Under the pieces are notes generated by a model. It was not told the origin of the DNA and did no database searches. It saw nothing but the letters and a program-made list of their open reading frames with translations. A stretch of 36,100 nt of DNA from NCBI GenBank assembly GCA_028277605.1, contig JANQFZ010000037.1, positions 1 to 36,100 of the forward strand. Direction: 5' to 3'. This stretch comes from Vallitaleaceae bacterium. Lineage in GTDB: Bacteria; Bacillota; Clostridia; Lachnospirales; Vallitaleaceae. Below are positions 36,063 through 36,100 of this stretch, piece by piece. Both the position numbers and the translations under genes were made by a program. Each line of letters opens with the position of its first letter. Positions within the stretch are counted from its first letter, which is position 1.

Positions 36063-36100
36063 ACGGAATTTATGACTATTTATTCTATTTTCATCATAGT

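Overview
The window is a low-GC, gene-dense chromosomal segment of an endospore-forming Clostridia bacterium, probably a Lachnospirales-like lineage. That placement is inferred from gene content and is not demonstrated. The evidence is a gerA-type germinant receptor operon, spoIIR, a SPOCS/LysM spore-coat-type protein, S-layer homology (SLH) proteins, strong AGGAGG ribosome sites, several GTG/TTG starts and intrinsic terminators with clear T-runs. Most genes are on the minus strand. The exceptions are a fragment at the left edge and a block at 11.5-15.5 kb.

Left part (1-11.3 kb): the tail of an unidentified plus-strand gene, then glycogen phosphorylase (glgP), a eukaryote-like (type 2) isoleucyl-tRNA synthetase behind a ~340-nt leader, a two-gene SufC-SufB/D iron-sulfur assembly unit, and a membrane PAS-GGDEF-EAL cyclic-di-GMP protein followed closely by an AraC-type regulator.

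Plus-strand block (11.5-15.5 kb): a decayed nicotinate phosphoribosyltransferase gene with two internal deletions, 4-alpha-glucanotransferase (malQ), an acylglycerolphosphate acyltransferase (plsC) and a small membrane-anchored protein. The last converges on pyrG and shares one perfect bidirectional terminator with it; both stop codons lie inside the hairpin.

Central part (15.5-27 kb, minus): pyrG, preceded by a 135-bp inverted-repeat element flanked by TTTTA repeats that looks like a MITE; a TPR protein; an exported operon of a large SLH protein, a second SLH protein and an S41 protease with a peptidoglycan-binding-like tail; then ddl, a DUF1934 protein and galU as a wall-precursor/sugar-nucleotide unit.

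Right part (27-36.1 kb, minus): spoIIR, then the gerA-gerB-gerC receptor operon led by a 68-aa two-helix membrane protein that fits the D-subunit class; ispE with a GntR/FCD regulator 4 bases behind it and an 88-bp cloverleaf-like inverted repeat at the end of the regulator; and a SPOCS-LysM protein whose leader can fold over part of its ribosome site.

The themes are cell-envelope building (ddl, galU, plsC, ispE, SLH proteins), sporulation and germination, and alpha-glucan use (glgP, malQ). I did not find a clearly new multi-gene defence or mobile system. The best leads are the two structured inverted-repeat elements, the SLH/protease operon with its repeated beta-module protein, the receptor D-subunit candidate and the pncB remnant.
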